NCBI RefSeq assembly: GCF_003265705.1 | Contig: NW_020313044.1 | Span: 6,197,535 to 6,261,534 of the forward strand | DNA from: Callorhinus ursinus | Lineage: Eukaryota > Chordata > Mammalia > Carnivora > Otariidae | Reading direction: 5' to 3' | DNA: 64,000 bases | Shown: positions 47,996 through 58,760 of the stretch, one piece after another | Layout of the letters: each line of letters begins with the position of its first letter | How positions within the stretch are numbered: the stretch's first letter is position 1 | Translations under genes and position numbers: made by a program | The notes under the pieces: generated by a model | The model's database searches: none | What the model was told of the DNA's origin: nothing | Seen by the model: only the letters and a program-made list of their open reading frames with translations

Positions 47996-48335
47996 AGTAT
48001 TATTGACCTGAAAGCCATAGTAAACCAAAACAAATGTGCTTAGCTGATACTTTCAAGCTTTCTCCAAAGCAGGCCTTCAAACTTGGGACAGCCTCTCTCT
48101 CCCCTCAATGATCACCTCTTTAGTCCTGAAAAACACCAGACTTGTGCTAGATTGCTAGAAAGGAGTTGAGACATTTTGATCTTTCATCTCAGTCCTGCTG
48201 GTAAATTGTCCATTATTTTGTGGTTCTTGGTACACTTGCCTCTATTTGTGTCAATATTTTACTGCCTACTTCTAACTGGGTTTTGTGATTTTAAGTGTCA
48301 CATAGGTAGGTGTCCTTGATAAAATGCCCCCCTTT
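47996..48335. other. No feature recognised
   Basis: Non-coding DNA. Confidence 0.4.
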
Positions 48336-48339
48336 CTTT

Positions 48340-48995
48340 TTCATAATTGTAAATCATTTAGAAATGACCAAAGTGTCCATCCATAAAGGGACTGTTTATA
48401 ATTAATAAATTCCTTGCTTACAAAAGACTGGCTACATAGCCACACACACACAAAAAAAACCCAAGGAAGTCCTAAATGTTCCAATACAAAATTATCTTAC
48501 AGACATATTTTTAAGTGAAAACACAACACAATATAGTTGGAACAATATGCTAAAATTTGTGCTAGGGCTAAAAACAATATGTAAACACATGTGCTTAAAG
48601 GTATCAAACATCTCTGAAAGAATATATCTGAAATTGATAATATTTTTTTTTTAAGATTTTATTTATTTATTTGACAGAGAGAGACACAGTGAGAGAGGGA
48701 ACACAAGCAGGAGGGAGTGAGAGAGGGAGAAGCAGGCTTCCCACTGAGCAGGGAGCCTGACGTGGGGCTCGATCCCAGGACTCTGGGATCATGACCTGAG
48801 CTGAAGGCAGATGCCTAACGACTGAGCCACCCAGGTGCCCCTGAAATTGATAATATTGATTGTCACCTCAGAGGAGACCCTGTGACTAGTGGACAGAAGT
48901 CGGGAGAGATTTCCTGTTTTTTTTTGTGTATCTTTTGAATTTCTGAATCATGTGGATACATTCATTATTTTAAATTAATATTTAAAATAACACAT
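48340..48995 (+). repeat. Old L1/HAL1 3' end, interrupted by SINE
   Basis: Left piece 'gtccatccataaagggactgtttataattaataaa...aatatgctaaaatttgtgctaggg' and right piece 'tcctgtttttttttgtgtatcttttgaatttctgaatcatgtgga' are parts of one LINE 3' end split at the SINE target site. Confidence 0.65.
48628..48857 (-). mobile_element. Carnivore SINE (SINEC/CAN), minus, with 17-bp TSD
   Basis: Body 48645-48840 between perfect repeats ctgaaattgataatatt at 48628-48644 and 48841-48857. T-rich tail at left, 'gagaagcaggcttcccactgagc', 'ggggctcgatcccagg' and a 'ctgagccacccaggtgcccc' head at right. Inserted into a LINE 3' end. Confidence 0.97.
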
Positions 48996-49935
48996 AAAAT
49001 TATGATCTTATAATAGCAAGGATTACATGTTCAAAATACTACTTCATACATGTATTGATAGATACCAAGTAAATGTATGAAAATGCTGATTACATATACC
49101 TTTTATCAGTCACTACAAAGTTGCAGTGGGGATGAAAATGCAACATGTGGGTCTGAGTAGAGAAAACAACCATATATATCAGTACTTGCACACCAAATGA
49201 AGACTCATCCCTTTCATGGTCACCTCTGGAAATAATACACTTGCTGAAATGCAGCCGTTATTGCTGAGTCTATTTTAGATTGTTCTAATACAGGGTTTTT
49301 AAATTGGGGGGGAGGGTCCAGGGAAGTGTCCAGGGATAAAATCCTGTAGGCCTGTGCACTTGTATGGTGAAAAATTATATCTCTACTTTCACTAATGTGT
49401 TTATGAAATTTAATGTTTCCTTTAGTTATGAAAGCATTAGTAAGTTCTATGATTTTGTTGCCAATAAAAATTAGATATTAGACCCTGTTTTAGATCTTGT
49501 TATTTAATATATCAATAAAGAAGCAAATATATTACTATACTACAATTTTTATATTTTGATAACTATATTCAATATAATTGGTTTCTTTGTAATCCTATAA
49601 ATTCTATTTTATGCTCTTAAAAACATTCTGGGATGAGGCCAGAGGCTTCACAACCCAGTGCCATAGGCACTGAGTCCCACAGCACAGAAAATCAGGCCCA
49701 CCTGCAGGTAGGTCTAACTTTGGGGCAAGAAAATAACCATAATACTTTATGACTATACATTCTTTTAAAAAAATAATTTTAAAAGCAGTGTTGGCTAGTT
49801 GGAAAAATCAAATACACTTTTGAAGATATGCCACCACTGAGAATACTTTTGAGACAGTTTATCAACAAAGATTCAGTTTTATATACAGAATTATCAGACC
49901 TTCTATTATTCCTCATCTTCTAACATGCAAATAAT
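48996..49935. other. No feature recognised
   Basis: AT-rich non-coding DNA. Confidence 0.4.
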
Positions 49936-49939
49936 CACT

Positions 49940-50170
49940 TGTTTAGCAAATATTTATTGAGGGCCCATTATGTACCAGGCACTATGGTGAGCATTGAGTA
50001 AATTGCCATGAGCAGAAGCAGGATACACATTGTAACTTCCCTGACAGAGCCAATGTTGTAATGGAAGAAATCACCCACAAAAATGGCAAGAAATAAATAA
50101 ATTGGACAACATCAGATATTTATAAGTGTTATGATGAAAATGAAGCAGGATATTCTAATCTAAAGATCGA
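49940..50170 (-). repeat. L2 3' end and adjoining ancient repeat, minus
   Basis: 'tttagcaaatatttattgagggcccattatgtaccaggcactatggtgagcattgag' is the reverse complement of the L2 3' end, followed by 'ataagtgttatgatgaaaatgaagcagg'. Confidence 0.75.
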
Positions 50171-50189
50171 GAAGGAGTAATATGGTGAC

Positions 50190-50420
50190 TAGGTGATTGG
50201 TTCTGGCGTTGAACTCCTTCAGCTCAAATCTTGGCTCTGGGCCCCCCTGGCTTCCTGACCTGGATCCAGCTACATAATCCCTCTAACTCCCAGTTTTTGT
50301 CATCTGTAAACTGGCATATTAATATTACCAATCCCAAGTGGTTGTTTTAAAGAAGTCGGCCACTCTTAACATCTCCCTAAGAACCAAGCACAGGATTTTG
50401 AAGGCTTTAGTAAGCGTTCT
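50190..50420 (+). repeat. MIR SINE
   Basis: 'gactaggtgattggttctggcgttgaactccttcagctcaaatcttggctctggg...ccagtttttgtcatctgtaaactggcatattaatattacc...tttgaaggctttagtaagcg' is a near full-length MIR. Confidence 0.85.
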
Positions 50421-50559
50421 TAAAGAAATTTCTTTCTTGGAATTGTAAAAAAGAGCTACTGAGATTAGAGTCTTAAGAGTAACTCTGTAGTTTTTACCCT
50501 AAATCACCCAAGAGCACAGATTGAAACTAACATGAGAAAAGAACTAGTTTCAAAATTAC

Positions 50560-50685
50560 CACTGCTGGCTACCCTATTTTACAAGAACATAGGACCTGGG
50601 GGGCTGAGAAAAGGAATTAGGGAAATTGTCTCAGAGCTTACACAGAAGGATAGGTAGAATTTCTGGCAGGCAGAGATATTTCTAA
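50560..50685 (-). repeat. MIR fragment, minus, followed by A tract
   Basis: 'ctattttacaagaacataggacctggggggctgagaaaaggaattagggaaattgtctcagagcttacacagaagg' resembles reverse-complement MIR. A run of about 20 A begins near 50689. Confidence 0.55.
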
Positions 50686-50779
50686 GTAAAAAAAAAAAAA
50701 AAAAAAAATTGTGTAGTTAGGAGATAACCGTCTGAAGAAAGGGAGAGGGAGGTTCTATGGCAAAAGGAGGTTCCTTTAT

Positions 50780-51260
50780 TCAGCATTTACTGAGAGAACA
50801 CTGTAGTGAGGATACAGAGTGAACCAGACCAGCAAGTTCCCTCCCTCCTGGAGCCTGCACTCTTGTGGGGAAGCTAAACAATACACAAGTACATAAACAC
50901 TCAGCAATTAGTGAATAAATAAAGATCATTCCAGTAACAATTGGTCCCAAGAGAATAAGCAGGGTAGTGGGACAGACAAGGACTGTAAAGGGGTTTGGAA
51001 GAATTGGAGTTGAGGAGTGAGCAATCTCTTGCACATTTTTAAAAGGCCACTTTGGCTTCTGCGTGGATAATGTACTGGGCAGGGAAAAACAGAAGTAGGG
51101 GCTCCTCTAGCAGCCAGAGGCTCCTGTAGGGGGCCTCGGGAGAGATGACGGTAGCTTGGACCATGGCGGCAGGGATGCAGAGCAGGGAGGCAGGTGGGCA
51201 GATGAGTCAGCTGGAACAGGAAAAGCAAGCACAAAGGCAGATGTAACAAAAGGCAACAGA
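50780..51260 (-). repeat. L2-associated ancient repeat, minus
   Basis: 'cagcatttactgagagaacactgtagtgaggatacagagtgaaccagaccagcaagttccctccctcctggagcctgcactcttgtgggg' then 'aaaggccactttggcttctgcgtgg' and 'agatgacggtagcttggaccatggcggcag'. The 123- and 84-codon minus frames lie inside it. Confidence 0.65.
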
Positions 51261-51420
51261 AGGGGAGCTTGGAGCGGAAAGAACACTCCGAGGTCATTCT
51301 GGCCCGAACTCTTCATTTGTGCAGATGAGGAAACCCCCATCCCAGGAGAGTGACCTGGCTTGCCACTGTCTCAGCAACTGAGCCTCTGACCCAGGCTCTG
51401 AGCCTCCTGACCTCCCATCC

Positions 51421-51660
51421 AGGACAGCTTCGACCCCCCACGCTGGAAAACCAGAACCGGAGGAGGTCCAAGCACGCGGGGAAGAAAAAGAGAGGGAAAG
51501 GGGCGGCTGAGGTTTAAAGAAAATGGAAGCCAATCGCGGTGGAATGGGAAGGAAAGGATCCTGAAAGGAACGAAAGGACGGGAGCAGGGTGGGGGCGGGG
51601 AGAGCGCAGGGGAGGACCAGAACCTCATTGCTGGGATTACTCGGGGCGGATGGTTTCCGG
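51421..51660. promoter_or_regulatory. Small CpG-rich pocket (candidate promoter-like element)
   Basis: Hand count over 240 bp: 15 CpG, 45 C and 97 G, so about 59% GC and observed/expected CpG about 0.8, meeting minimal CpG-island thresholds. It carries GC-box-like gggggcgggg (51591-51600) and ggggcggct (51500-51508), and CCAAT in 'gccaatcgcgg' (51529-51539). No gene, TATA box or splice-site order is visible nearby, so any transcript is unknown. Confidence 0.4.
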
Positions 51661-51894
51661 TTGAGGTGTGGGTTCAGAGACCATTGCCTGGCTCACCACA
51701 GCTGTTGGGCACCACCAGCAGCAGTTGGAGCAGCTGCCTGCGCCACCTGAGCCACAGGCACAACGACAAGGGAAGTACAGATGGGCAGGAAGTCCCTCTG
51801 GGTCAGAGCCAGATCAGCCCGGATCACAGTGTTCTTGCCCACCTCTTGGGATATCGAGTCTTCCTGAGGCAGCCCAGATAACAGATCTATTCCT

Positions 51895-51940
51895 TATCAT
51901 CACCATCATCATCATCATCATCAGTCATCACGGTCATCAT
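51895..51940. repeat. (CAT)n trinucleotide tract
   Basis: About 12 CAT units with interruptions. It supplies the Ile/His run in the 171-codon frame 51668-52183, which is thereby suspect. Confidence 0.9.
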
Positions 51941-51944
51941 GCGC

Positions 51945-52115
51945 CCATTTCTCCGGGTCAGGCAATGTGCTGGGGGCTTTACATACATTTCTCTCTTTCA
52001 TCCTCACAAAAACCTTTGAGGGAGGGAGATATTACCTTCCCAGGTCTGCAGATAAAGAAACTAGGCTTAAGTAACTTGCATAACACCATCTCAGGGCCAG
52101 GAAGTGGCAGAAAAG
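51945..52115 (-). repeat. MIR SINE, minus
   Basis: 'caggcaatgtgctgggggctttacatacatttctctctttcatcctcacaaaaacctttgagggagggagatattaccttcccaggtctgcagataaagaaactaggcttaagtaacttgcataa' is reverse-complement MIR. Confidence 0.88.
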
Positions 52116-52425
52116 CCTTGCTATCATTTTTGTTTTTTTTGTTTAAGGAAACATGGAATGCTCACAGACTTTGCAAGTGGTAAGGGCATGCACTGAAGGG
52201 GTCTGGGGCCTCCTTCTGCCCCCAGATGGAGGGCTCTTGCCCTGGGAAGACGGGGCTGATGGGGTTAGACGAGCCTTTGCTCTGCCAACTTCCCCTCCCG
52301 CCCCCCCACACCGCTACCCTCTCCTCCGAATGAACGCTCAGCTCCATAGACAGCCTACAGAATACTAACAGAACCGGCTTTTAGAGTTTTTAATGCTGTT
52401 TCAGTGTTTAAAATGTACAACTGTT
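52116..52425. other. No feature recognised
   Basis: GC-rich non-coding stretch; 61-71-codon frames on both strands, neither recognisable. Confidence 0.4.
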
Positions 52426-52429
52426 GACC

Positions 52430-52690
52430 TTTTCCTTTTCCTGCAACACCCGTTCAAATGTCACTCCTTCTATGAAGGCTTTATTTCTCTTCAGGCAAAA
52501 CAAATCACTCCCTCCTTGGTGCCCTCCTAGTCTTGCATTTTGGTCTGAAGCCCTCCATCATGGGTTTTCATCATAGCCCTACTATGGGTTTCTTGAGCAG
52601 AGGTATTGTGTTTTAATCACTTCTGTACCCTTGGCACCTAGCACAGTGCCTGGCACAGTGGAAGCCCTTGATAAATATTAACTAAGGCGA
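52430..52690 (+). repeat. L2 3' end
   Basis: 'caaatgtcactccttctatgaaggctt...cttgagcagaggtattgtg...tgtacccttggcacctagcacagtgcctggcacagtggaagcccttgataaatatt' is a clear L2 3' terminal region. Confidence 0.9.
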
Positions 52691-53770
52691 AAAGCACAGA
52701 GTGAAGGACATTTATTGGGGGTCACTGTAAGTCAACTTTTTCCGACCATGTTTCTTTAACTCAAACTCAGACGAAGGAAGATGCTGTCACTTCGATGAGC
52801 ACATCCATATTTTTTTCTATTGGTGGGAGATTAAAGTAAATAGCATATGGATTTCTTTCAGGAGAATAACTAATAAAAGTATCTTATAAAGACATCAGTT
52901 ATAAAATTGACCTTTTCTCATTTCCAAATTGTCATTCTGTAAGGAAAAAAGTTAAGTGTGTGTATATATAGGTATATGCATGAATATGTAATACATATAT
53001 GTATTCTTTTTTACTTTGAATATCTTTGTTTCAGATTTCTGCTCCACAGGCAATAGAAATGAGGTGACCAATTACAATATTGAAGAATGAGCACAGATAT
53101 AACTGGTTTTTGAGGTAAATATTACATGGCACATGATATTGACTTATTTTTACACGTTACTATAAGTAACGTTACTGCAAGTGCACTTTATTTCTGACTT
53201 GGTCCCTGCAGTTCCCCTTCCAATATGAACTGAGACTTCATAGATGACATCATTTTCAGTGACATGTACTGAACATGAAAACACACTCTATTTTCCTCAT
53301 CTATCCTGCCTTATTCATTAGAAATAGAGACGTGGAAAAATTCAACCAGAAAGGGCAGTAAATGTACTGAAATCACAACTTAGACACATGACAGTAATCC
53401 ATGGCCATTACATTGGTCGATGGTTCAACCAGGGTGGGAGCTCACCTGAGTTCAGATGGCAAAGGGAGGCCAGTCTGAGGGCTGTGTGCAATTCTCGACA
53501 CCATCTCTTAAATTCTACCTCCTTTTCTCCTGCTCAAGATACTGGAGCACAAATATGCAAGGATGATCATGTTATAGGGCCACTTTCAATCTTCCCTAAT
53601 TATATTTAAAAGCACTTCATCTTTATTTATTTTTTATTTTATTTTGGAGAGAGAGGGAGCACACAAAAGTAAAGGGGGGCGGTATCTGTTATAAGGATAG
53701 AGGAGTATCATGAAGACCACAAAGTCAGTAACTCAGTCCGGCTTCAGGAAACCACCTGAACCAGAAGCCG
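52691..53770. other. No feature recognised
   Basis: AT-rich non-coding DNA with short TG/TA runs near 52957-52990. Confidence 0.4.
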
Positions 53771-53771
53771 T

Positions 53772-53860
53772 AAACACCTCTCTTTTTCTTGTACATCTGA
53801 AACTAATGGAATATTGTGTGTCAACTATATTTCAAAAAATAAAAAAACACCTCTCTTTTT
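53772..53860 (+). mobile_element. 57-bp micro-insertion of an L1 3' end with 16-bp TSD
   Basis: Direct repeats aaacacctctcttttt at 53772-53787 and 53845-53860 flank only 57 bp (53788-53844). The insert reads 'gtacatctgaaactaatgg...tgtgtgtcaactatatttcaaaaaataaaa', that is the last bases of an L1 3'UTR plus a short A tail. Confidence 0.85.
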
Positions 53861-55036
53861 TATCTCTCTTCTCTGCTTCTCTCTGCATCTGCTCCTCCCC
53901 TCCCTCTTCTGCTTCTTCATGAACATAACAACAGAAGATGGAAATTCTGTAATTCCTGAAAGACGTCTTCCATTTACCGGCCCAGACTTAATCGTATTTT
54001 CCTGGTCCCAAACCAAAATTCCTGGGAAGGAGGATTTGGTTGGCTAGTGGTAGGGCGGGCCCGTAGACTCACATCATACAAGATGCCTGCCAGGGCCCCA
54101 CCACTCAAGGTGAAAAGAACAGTTAAAAAGATTATTATAGGTTTGGCAGAGACCCCTAAAAATCTACTACAATGTACTAGGAACCTGTTGGTAGATATCT
54201 GAGAACAATCCTTGTCCCTATTTGAAAGGCTTCTAGCTAAACATAACTTAGAGAGGTCTTGCCACAACGGCAATATCCTATGTATCGGTGGTGGTACATT
54301 ACGATTTAGATTTTGTCTATTTCTAAAAACTCCCTGTCGATTTTTTTTTAAATACTCAGAGCCATGGCCAGAGAACACATTTTCTCAAAACTGTTTCCTT
54401 GGACTTAGTCATGAGAAGGGTGAGATCAGATATTCTTGCCCTTAAAACCTGGGCTTATGGAAAAACTTCTCAGGAGAATCATCTCGTTTCAGTGTAGGAC
54501 TGGCTCTAAAATAAGAGGTCCCTTTCATGGAGTTGCTATGAAAAGCTGCCATGAGAGGTACTATATTGAGAAAATTATTTGCTTAATATTTTTCTGTTAT
54601 TCAATAGTTATTCTCTGAGTCCAGTTAAGAGAAACTCTCCAGCTCAGCAGTCTGGTTTTCTGCTTATATACATGACTGCGCTCTAATGAATGAATTACAT
54701 ATGAGTTAATTATAGAAAATCAAATTTTTTTGCAGGATGTAGCATGGTCCTTTACTGGCAAAACCAATCGCCTCTCCAAGTTTTAGATTTCATTAATTTT
54801 CTCCATAATTAAAACCACTGATTTTAGTGGAAAATTAAATGAGCCACATGTTTTCCTAATAGGTGTAAGCTTATGCTATGCAAATACCAAAGAGTCATGC
54901 ATTACTTCAAGTCCTTCCTTGGTTCATCACCAGTAAAACAAAACAAAACAAAAAACAACAACAAAAAAGCTTTAACGTAAGTCTCCTTTATCCAAAACCA
55001 TGGCAGCTCTGCTTTGGAGTTTTACTAATAACAAGC
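53861..55036. other. No gene supported; holds a 134-codon minus frame
   Basis: The frame 53974-54378 (minus) contains a hydrophobic stretch ('IIIFLTVLFTLSGGALAGIL') and lies in DNA without a repeat I recognise. It has no known domain. It may be chance or part of an old unrecognised retroelement. An AAAAC tract lies at 54936-54968. Confidence 0.35.
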
Positions 55037-55267
55037 AGAAAATACTGCTCAGGGGCGCCTGGGTGGCTCAGTCGTTAAGCGTCTGCCTTCGGCTCAGGTC
55101 ATGATCCCAGGGTCCTGGAATCGAGCCCCGCATCGGGCTCCCTGCTCGGCGGGAAGCCTGCTTCTCCCTCTCCCACTCTCCCTGCTTGTGTTCCTGCTCT
55201 CGCTGTGTCTCTTTCTGTCAAATAAATAAATAAAATCTTTAAAAAAAAAAAAGAAAATACTGCTCAG
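55037..55267 (+). mobile_element. Carnivore SINE (SINEC/CAN), young, with 16-bp TSD
   Basis: Body 55053-55251 between perfect repeats agaaaatactgctcag at 55037-55052 and 55252-55267. The head 'gggcgcctgggtggctcagtcgttaagcg' keeps its CpGs, and the A12 tail is intact, so this is among the youngest copies here. Confidence 0.98.
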
Positions 55268-55825
55268 AAGTTTTAAGCTCAGTTCTTAATTAGGCCATTC
55301 TTATCCATAGGCTCTCTGCAGGTTTGGAAAAATCTGAATTGGTTAAAATTGAAAAGTATGTATAAATCTAAGGCACAGATCTTTCCCCACTTAGAAGTAC
55401 TGACACATTGAGGTCAAGTTCAAAGCCCAGAATTTTCAGGGGGATGTGTGAGGATGAAGAGCTAGATGTGAAGAACAGTTCAACAAAGAAGGCAGGATGC
55501 ATGCTCTTTGCCCTTGCTTTGCATAGTGGAGTGAAAAATCCACATGTGAGGCTGTGTGGGTCTCATTTTTCCAAACTGGATCAAGCCACCATGCTCTCTG
55601 AATTAACTGCTTCCTTTCTTTTCCGTTAGCTCCTCCCTGGAGAGCATCTAGAGTCCTATCAAAGAGGGAAATGATATCGAGCAACTCCACACTAAGATGG
55701 GAGTTAATAATGGCTGCTGAGCACACGGCCGTTCTTCCCAACCTTCCCAACCTACTACTGGGAGATGAGCCGTCAAACGTTTGTGCAGAGTAATAGGGTA
55801 GCCAGTATACATCAACTCTTTTTCC
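55268..55825. other. No gene supported
   Basis: Two opposing frames (73 and 104 codons) at 55408-55750, neither recognisable. Confidence 0.4.
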
Positions 55826-55829
55826 CTAA

Positions 55830-56670
55830 TGGGCAAACCTTTAGGAATTTAACTTTAGAACGTTTGCTCAGAGTTTTTATTCTGACACTGTTTTTAAAAG
55901 GAAAAAAAAAAACACCTTAAGAACAAAGTTAGGGGTCCATCATTAGGGTAATAAAGAAATCATGGTACATCCATATGATGGAATAATAAGTGGTCAGTCA
56001 AAGGAATGCAATGGGGAAATGCCCATGATACTTTCCATAAACAAAAAAAGCAAAAACAGTACATATACTATGATTTAATTTTTGCAAAACAATATATTTC
56101 TATGGACTAATATTACATACACACACAAATCCAAAAAGGATATTCAAATAAACTATTAACAGCAAAAAGGGGTCTGTGGGCACCTGGGTGGCTCAGTCAG
56201 TTAAGCGTCTGCCTTTAGCTCAGGTCAAGATCCCAGAGTCCTGGGATTGAGTCCCGTATCAAGCTCCCTGCTAAGTGGGGAGTCTGCTTCTCCCTATACC
56301 CTTCCCCCCCTGCTCATGATCCCTCTCTCACTCTCTCTCAAATAAATAAAACCTTTTATTAAAAAGTGGGTCTGCAATGAATGGTAAAAAAAAAAAAAAA
56401 AAAACTCACACGTTTTACTTCATATCCTCTGATACTGTTTGAATTTCCGAACATTAAAGGATGTTATTTATAATTAAAAAAAATAAACATGATTAGGTTT
56501 AGGTACAAAGCTTGAGTCTGGAATGATTAAAAAGTTCTGGAGACTGACGGTCCTGATGGTTGCATGCCAATGTAATGTGCTCGTGCCACAGAACTATACA
56601 CTGAAAAATGGCTGAAATGATCAATTATAGGTTAAGTGTATCCTACCACCGTAAAAATAATACAGTGTCC
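55830..56670 (+). repeat. Old L1/HAL1 3' region, interrupted by SINE
   Basis: 'ccatcattagggtaataaagaaatcatggtacatccatatgatggaata', 'gtacatatactatgatttaatttttgc' and, after the SINE, 'ctgacggtcctgatggttgcatgccaatgtaatgtgctcgtgccacagaactatacactgaaaaatggctgaaatg' are old L1 3' phrases. Confidence 0.8.
56164..56374 (+). mobile_element. Carnivore SINE (SINEC/CAN) with imperfect TSD
   Basis: Body 56177-56360. Flanks aaaaaggggtctg (56164-56176) and aaaaagtgggtctg (56361-56374) differ by one base. The head is diverged ('gtgggcacctgggtggctcag'). Inserted into the L1/HAL1 3' region. Confidence 0.95.
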
Positions 56671-57237
56671 TTCTTGAGGGCATTTCAATTACATAAGAAG
56701 TAGGTAGTGGCGGCCTTAAAAATGAGGGTGGTAAGGGACTCTGAATCTGTTTGTAAGGTGCCCTGGATGCAGTGCCAATGAATGAGATGGGATAGGGTCC
56801 CCAGAGCAACGGATGATGTCCTGCAGCCATTAGGATAAGACAAAAATCACTCTCAGCTGTGAGCATCACAGGAGGGTCCCCTTTGGTAAAGGAGATATTT
56901 AGGGGGAGTTTCTTCATCATACTTCTTAAGTCATTTCACCATGACCATACCTCCTCCCCCACTTTGGTAATGAGTTTTTCCCTTGAAGCTGAGCCTGATG
57001 AGAATAACGTACTATGTTAATGCCTGTGAATATGACTGCCTAAACATTTATCTTATCAGACCTGTTTAGGCCAGAATTCCTTAAGAGTCCATATTCCATT
57101 TTCCAACCATTTAAGTGTATGAAATTGTAACTTTCAAGCTTACACATGCCATATTTGACACAAGAAATAGTTACCGATATTATAACATAGAAAGAAGGAA
57201 GTGTCCAAGGCCAATTTATAATTATACCACCACAGGG
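56671..57237. other. No feature recognised
   Basis: Non-coding DNA. Confidence 0.4.
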
Positions 57238-57672
57238 TGTCTTTAGGGACATCTGGGTGGCTCAGTCAATTAAGCATCTGCCTTCGGCTCAGGTCATGAT
57301 CCCGGGGTCTTGGGATCAAGCTCTGTGTCTGGCCCCCTGCTCAGCGGGGAGTCGGCTTCTCCCTCTCCCTCTAACCCGCTCTTTGCTTTTGCTCTTGCTC
57401 TGTCTCTCTCAAATGAATAAATAAAATAGTCTTCTTTTAAAAAAAATTTTAAAGATTTTATTTATTTATTTATTTGACAGAGAGAGAGAGAGAACATAAG
57501 CTGGGGGAGCAGCAGCGGGAGAAGCAGGCTCCCCGCTGAGCAGGGAGCTTAATGCGGGTCTCCATCCCAGGACCCCGGGCCCATGACCTGAGCCGAAGGC
57601 AGATGCTTAACGACTAAGCCACCCAGATGCTCCTGAATAAATAAAAAATCTTAAAGATAGTAAATGTCTTTA
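57238..57672 (+). mobile_element. Carnivore SINE (plus), carrying a second SINE in its tail
   Basis: Plus-strand SINE from about 57246 ('gggacatctgggtggctcag'). Its AATAAATAAAA tail begins near 57414 and resumes after the inner SINE as 'gaataaataaaaaatctt' to about 57655. Outer TSD tgtcttta at 57238-57245 and 57665-57672 is short but consistent. Confidence 0.85.
57437..57640 (-). mobile_element. Carnivore SINE (minus), nested in the SINE tail
   Basis: T/A-rich tail at left, then '(gagagagaga)', 'gagaagcaggctccccgctgagcagggagc' and an 'actaagccacccagatgctcc' head at right. A tgaataaataaaa motif on both sides (57414 and about 57632) fits a TSD in the host tail. With the outer copy it forms a tail-to-tail inverted pair. 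Confidence 0.9.
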
Positions 57673-57811
57673 ATTTGAAGTGAAGTAGTCAATAAACATT
57701 TATTGAGTGCCTACTGTTTGAACTAGAAAGGGCATAAAAGAAGTATAATTCAAGTGCTTGAGTTTAAGGCGCTTCCATCTATAAAGGCAATAGCTAATAC
57801 ACAAAACATTG

Positions 57812-57882
57812 GATGGAATTGAATTGAACTGAACTGAATTGGGTCGAGTTGGATTAGATTGATTTAGACTGAACTGGATACT
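57812..57882. repeat. Degenerate TGAAT/TGAAC pentanucleotide array
   Basis: About 14 imperfect pentamers (gaatt, gaact, gggtc, gagtt, gattt) within the ancient repeat. Confidence 0.8.
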
Positions 57883-58270
57883 TTTTCGTTTGATACAACG
57901 AACATTTAACACCCACTAAAATATCCCACTGAGTAAGGTAGTGTGGGTTTGAAAAGGAGAATTAAACACTAATTAAGCATGTTCCCTCTCCTACAAGATT
58001 CACAATTGAGGGGACGGCAAGAATGAACTAACTGAAATGCGAGTCACACTCATGGTGATATAATAAAGTTACAAACCTAAACTGTGAAGAGGACTGAATT
58101 CAATCTGTGGTGATCAGACACAAAAGAAGTGAACAGGGGAACAGACTAGGGTAGCGGGTGGGATGCTCAGGTTGCGAGAACAGCTTGAGCCAAGGCCTGG
58201 AGCGGGAAATGTGCCAGAGTGTTCAGGGAACCGAGTGGTTCAGTTCATCTACAGCACACTGTATAGTGGC

Positions 58271-58296
58271 GGGGGGGGGGGGGGGGGGGGGGGGGG
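58271..58296. repeat. G26 homopolymer
   Basis: Twenty-six consecutive G on the + strand; could form a G-quadruplex. Length is prone to sequencing error. Confidence 0.9.
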
Positions 58297-58439
58297 CGAG
58301 GCTCTCTGCATGAGATAAATGAAGGGAAGGAGGCTGGGGCCAGAGCCTGGAGGCACTTGTGAGGAATCATTGAGTCCATGGGCTGCAGAGGTTAGAGGGA
58401 ACTCAGCAGTCCACTAGCAAAGCTTTCATCCACAGAAAG

Positions 58440-58760
58440 CCATCGCTTCTCACCCAGGTTAGGGCATCAGTTTTTAACTTTCTCCAGTCCTGCTCTGACC
58501 CCCCCTCAATCCCTCTGCCGCATAGCAGCAAGAGTGGTCTTTTGGAGACTGCAAATCAAATCATGTCACATTTCTGCCCAGAATCTTTCCTTTGTTTCCT
58601 TCTCTCTTAAAGTAAGTTCAAAATGTTAACATGACCTCGAGGCCATGCACAGTAGGGCCCCACCTCTCTGGCCTCATCTTGTACAAAGACACCCCATCTC
58701 CCATAATGCTTCCATCTACCCGAACTGCTCCTCCCTGATCCTAGACTGCTCGGCGGTGTC
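58440..58760 (+). repeat. L2 fragment
   Basis: 'cttttaactttctccagtcc...ttgtttccttctctcttaaagtaagttcaaaatgttaacatgacctcgaggccatgcacagtagggccccacctctctggcctcatctt' follows L2 in the sense direction. Confidence 0.75.

Larger units (their letters stand above)
57690..58425 (-). repeat. L2-associated ancient repeat, minus
   Basis: 'caataaacatttattgagtgcctactgtttgaac' is the reverse complement of the L2 3' end, then 'cttgagccaaggcctggagcgggaaatgtgccagagtgttcagggaacc' and 'gaaggaggctggggccagagcctgg' are the distal part. Interrupted by two simple repeats. Confidence 0.7.

Noticed and set aside
51668..52183. 171-codon open frame
   Set aside because: Runs through a CAT microsatellite and an antisense MIR, giving Ile/His runs.
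53974..54378. 134-codon minus frame with a hydrophobic segment, possibly retroelement-derived
   Set aside because: I cannot match it to a known gene or retroviral family by eye. A protein search would decide; not annotated as a gene.
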